Assembly (NCBI RefSeq): GCF_913064665.1
Contig: NZ_CAJYBT010000018.1
Location: 1-64,000, forward strand
Length of the DNA: 64,000 bases
Origin: an uncultured Thioclava sp.
GTDB taxonomy: Bacteria; Pseudomonadota; Alphaproteobacteria; Rhodobacterales; Rhodobacteraceae
Reading direction: 5' to 3'
Each line of letters opens with the position of its first letter. The stretch's first letter is position 1. Below, in pieces: positions 63,818 to 64,000 of this stretch. The notes below the pieces were generated by a model. It had not been told where the DNA came from and did not search any database. It saw nothing but the letters and a program-made list of their open reading frames with translations. Made by a program: the position numbers and the translations under genes.

Positions 63818-64000
63818 TCATTTGCCGGAGCCCCGGCGCCAGATGCGCCAGACCAAAGCCAGCGCGAAGATATATGCGGCCACCGCCGCGAGATCGCCAA
63901 TCAGCGCGACGCGCGCCGACCAACCCAGTTGTTTGCCAAGGGCTTGCAAAGCGAGCCAGAGGATCGTGGCACCGGCAATGACGAAGGCCGCAAGCCGCCC
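63818..64000 (-). CDS. DUF5337 domain protein, 5' part outside window
   Basis: The last 60 residues read [42 protein letters not shown] and [17 protein letters not shown]. Two hydrophobic segments are separated by a short polar loop, and the end is basic. This fits DUF5337, a two-helix membrane protein often encoded just before nuoF in Rhodobacteraceae nuo operons. The stop is ten bases ahead of nuoF. The start lies beyond the window, toward nuoE. Function unknown; the family call is by position and sequence pattern. Confidence 0.75.
   Translation of the reverse strand, partial: GRLAAFVIAGATILWLALQALGKQLGWSARVALIGDLAAVAAYIFALALVWRIWRRGSGK

Overview
The window reads as a chromosomal segment of a GC-rich alphaproteobacterium of the Rhodobacteraceae (Rhodobacter/Roseobacter lineage). 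Three things point there: an F1-only ATP synthase operon (atpHAGDC with no F0 genes beside it); a nuo (complex I) operon carrying extra small genes between its subunits, as in Rhodobacter capsulatus; and a polyol operon in the order known from Rhodobacter sphaeroides (smoEFGKS-mtlK). No rRNA, tRNA, CRISPR array, insertion sequence or prophage was recognised. The gene content is mostly core metabolism.

Layout. 1-13.4 kb: ndk (cut by the window edge), an ABC-F ATPase, an orphan iron-binding protein, an unrecognised gene, a nucleoside hydrolase broken by an amber codon, selO, an EEP-family hydrolase, a DMT exporter, enolase, a haloacid dehalogenase, a cupin remnant, anmK and tyrS. 13.4-21.3 kb: a GAF-Fis regulator with a perfect palindrome upstream, rlmE-ppx, a manganese pyrophosphatase, a TraB/GumN lipoprotein-like protein, and groES-groEL under a perfect CIRCE element. 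21.3-30.9 kb: the polyol region, made of an SDR, a HAD phosphatase and a SorC-type regulator in one overlapping transcript, then the ABC importer, sorbitol-type dehydrogenase and mannitol 2-dehydrogenase behind a promoter with two related 14-bp repeats. A small H-type lectin gene follows.

31-36 kb holds atpHAGDC on the minus strand with a terminator, a leader hairpin and a candidate promoter. 36.3-47.8 kb holds a methyltransferase, gloB, a Tat-exported transglutaminase-like protein, an HPP-CBS membrane protein, clpA without clpS, an M23 peptidase, a CPA1-type antiporter with an RCK tail, and an RhlE-type helicase. 47.9-64 kb is one tightly packed minus-strand block: (upstream nuo genes outside the window)-DUF5337-nuoF-DUF3291-lipoprotein-nuoG-lipoprotein-nuoH-nuoI-CMD-nuoJ-nuoK-nuoL-nuoM-nuoN-birA-coaX-rnj. 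It ends at a hairpin shared with the helicase gene.

The most unusual points are gene erosion between 4.6 and 11 kb (an amber in the nucleoside hydrolase and a truncated cupin gene), the uncharacterised small proteins inside the complex I operon, the candidate operators of the polyol cluster and of the GAF-Fis gene, and a 450-base gap near 16.8 kb that is not explained. I did not find convincing evidence for a wholly new system.
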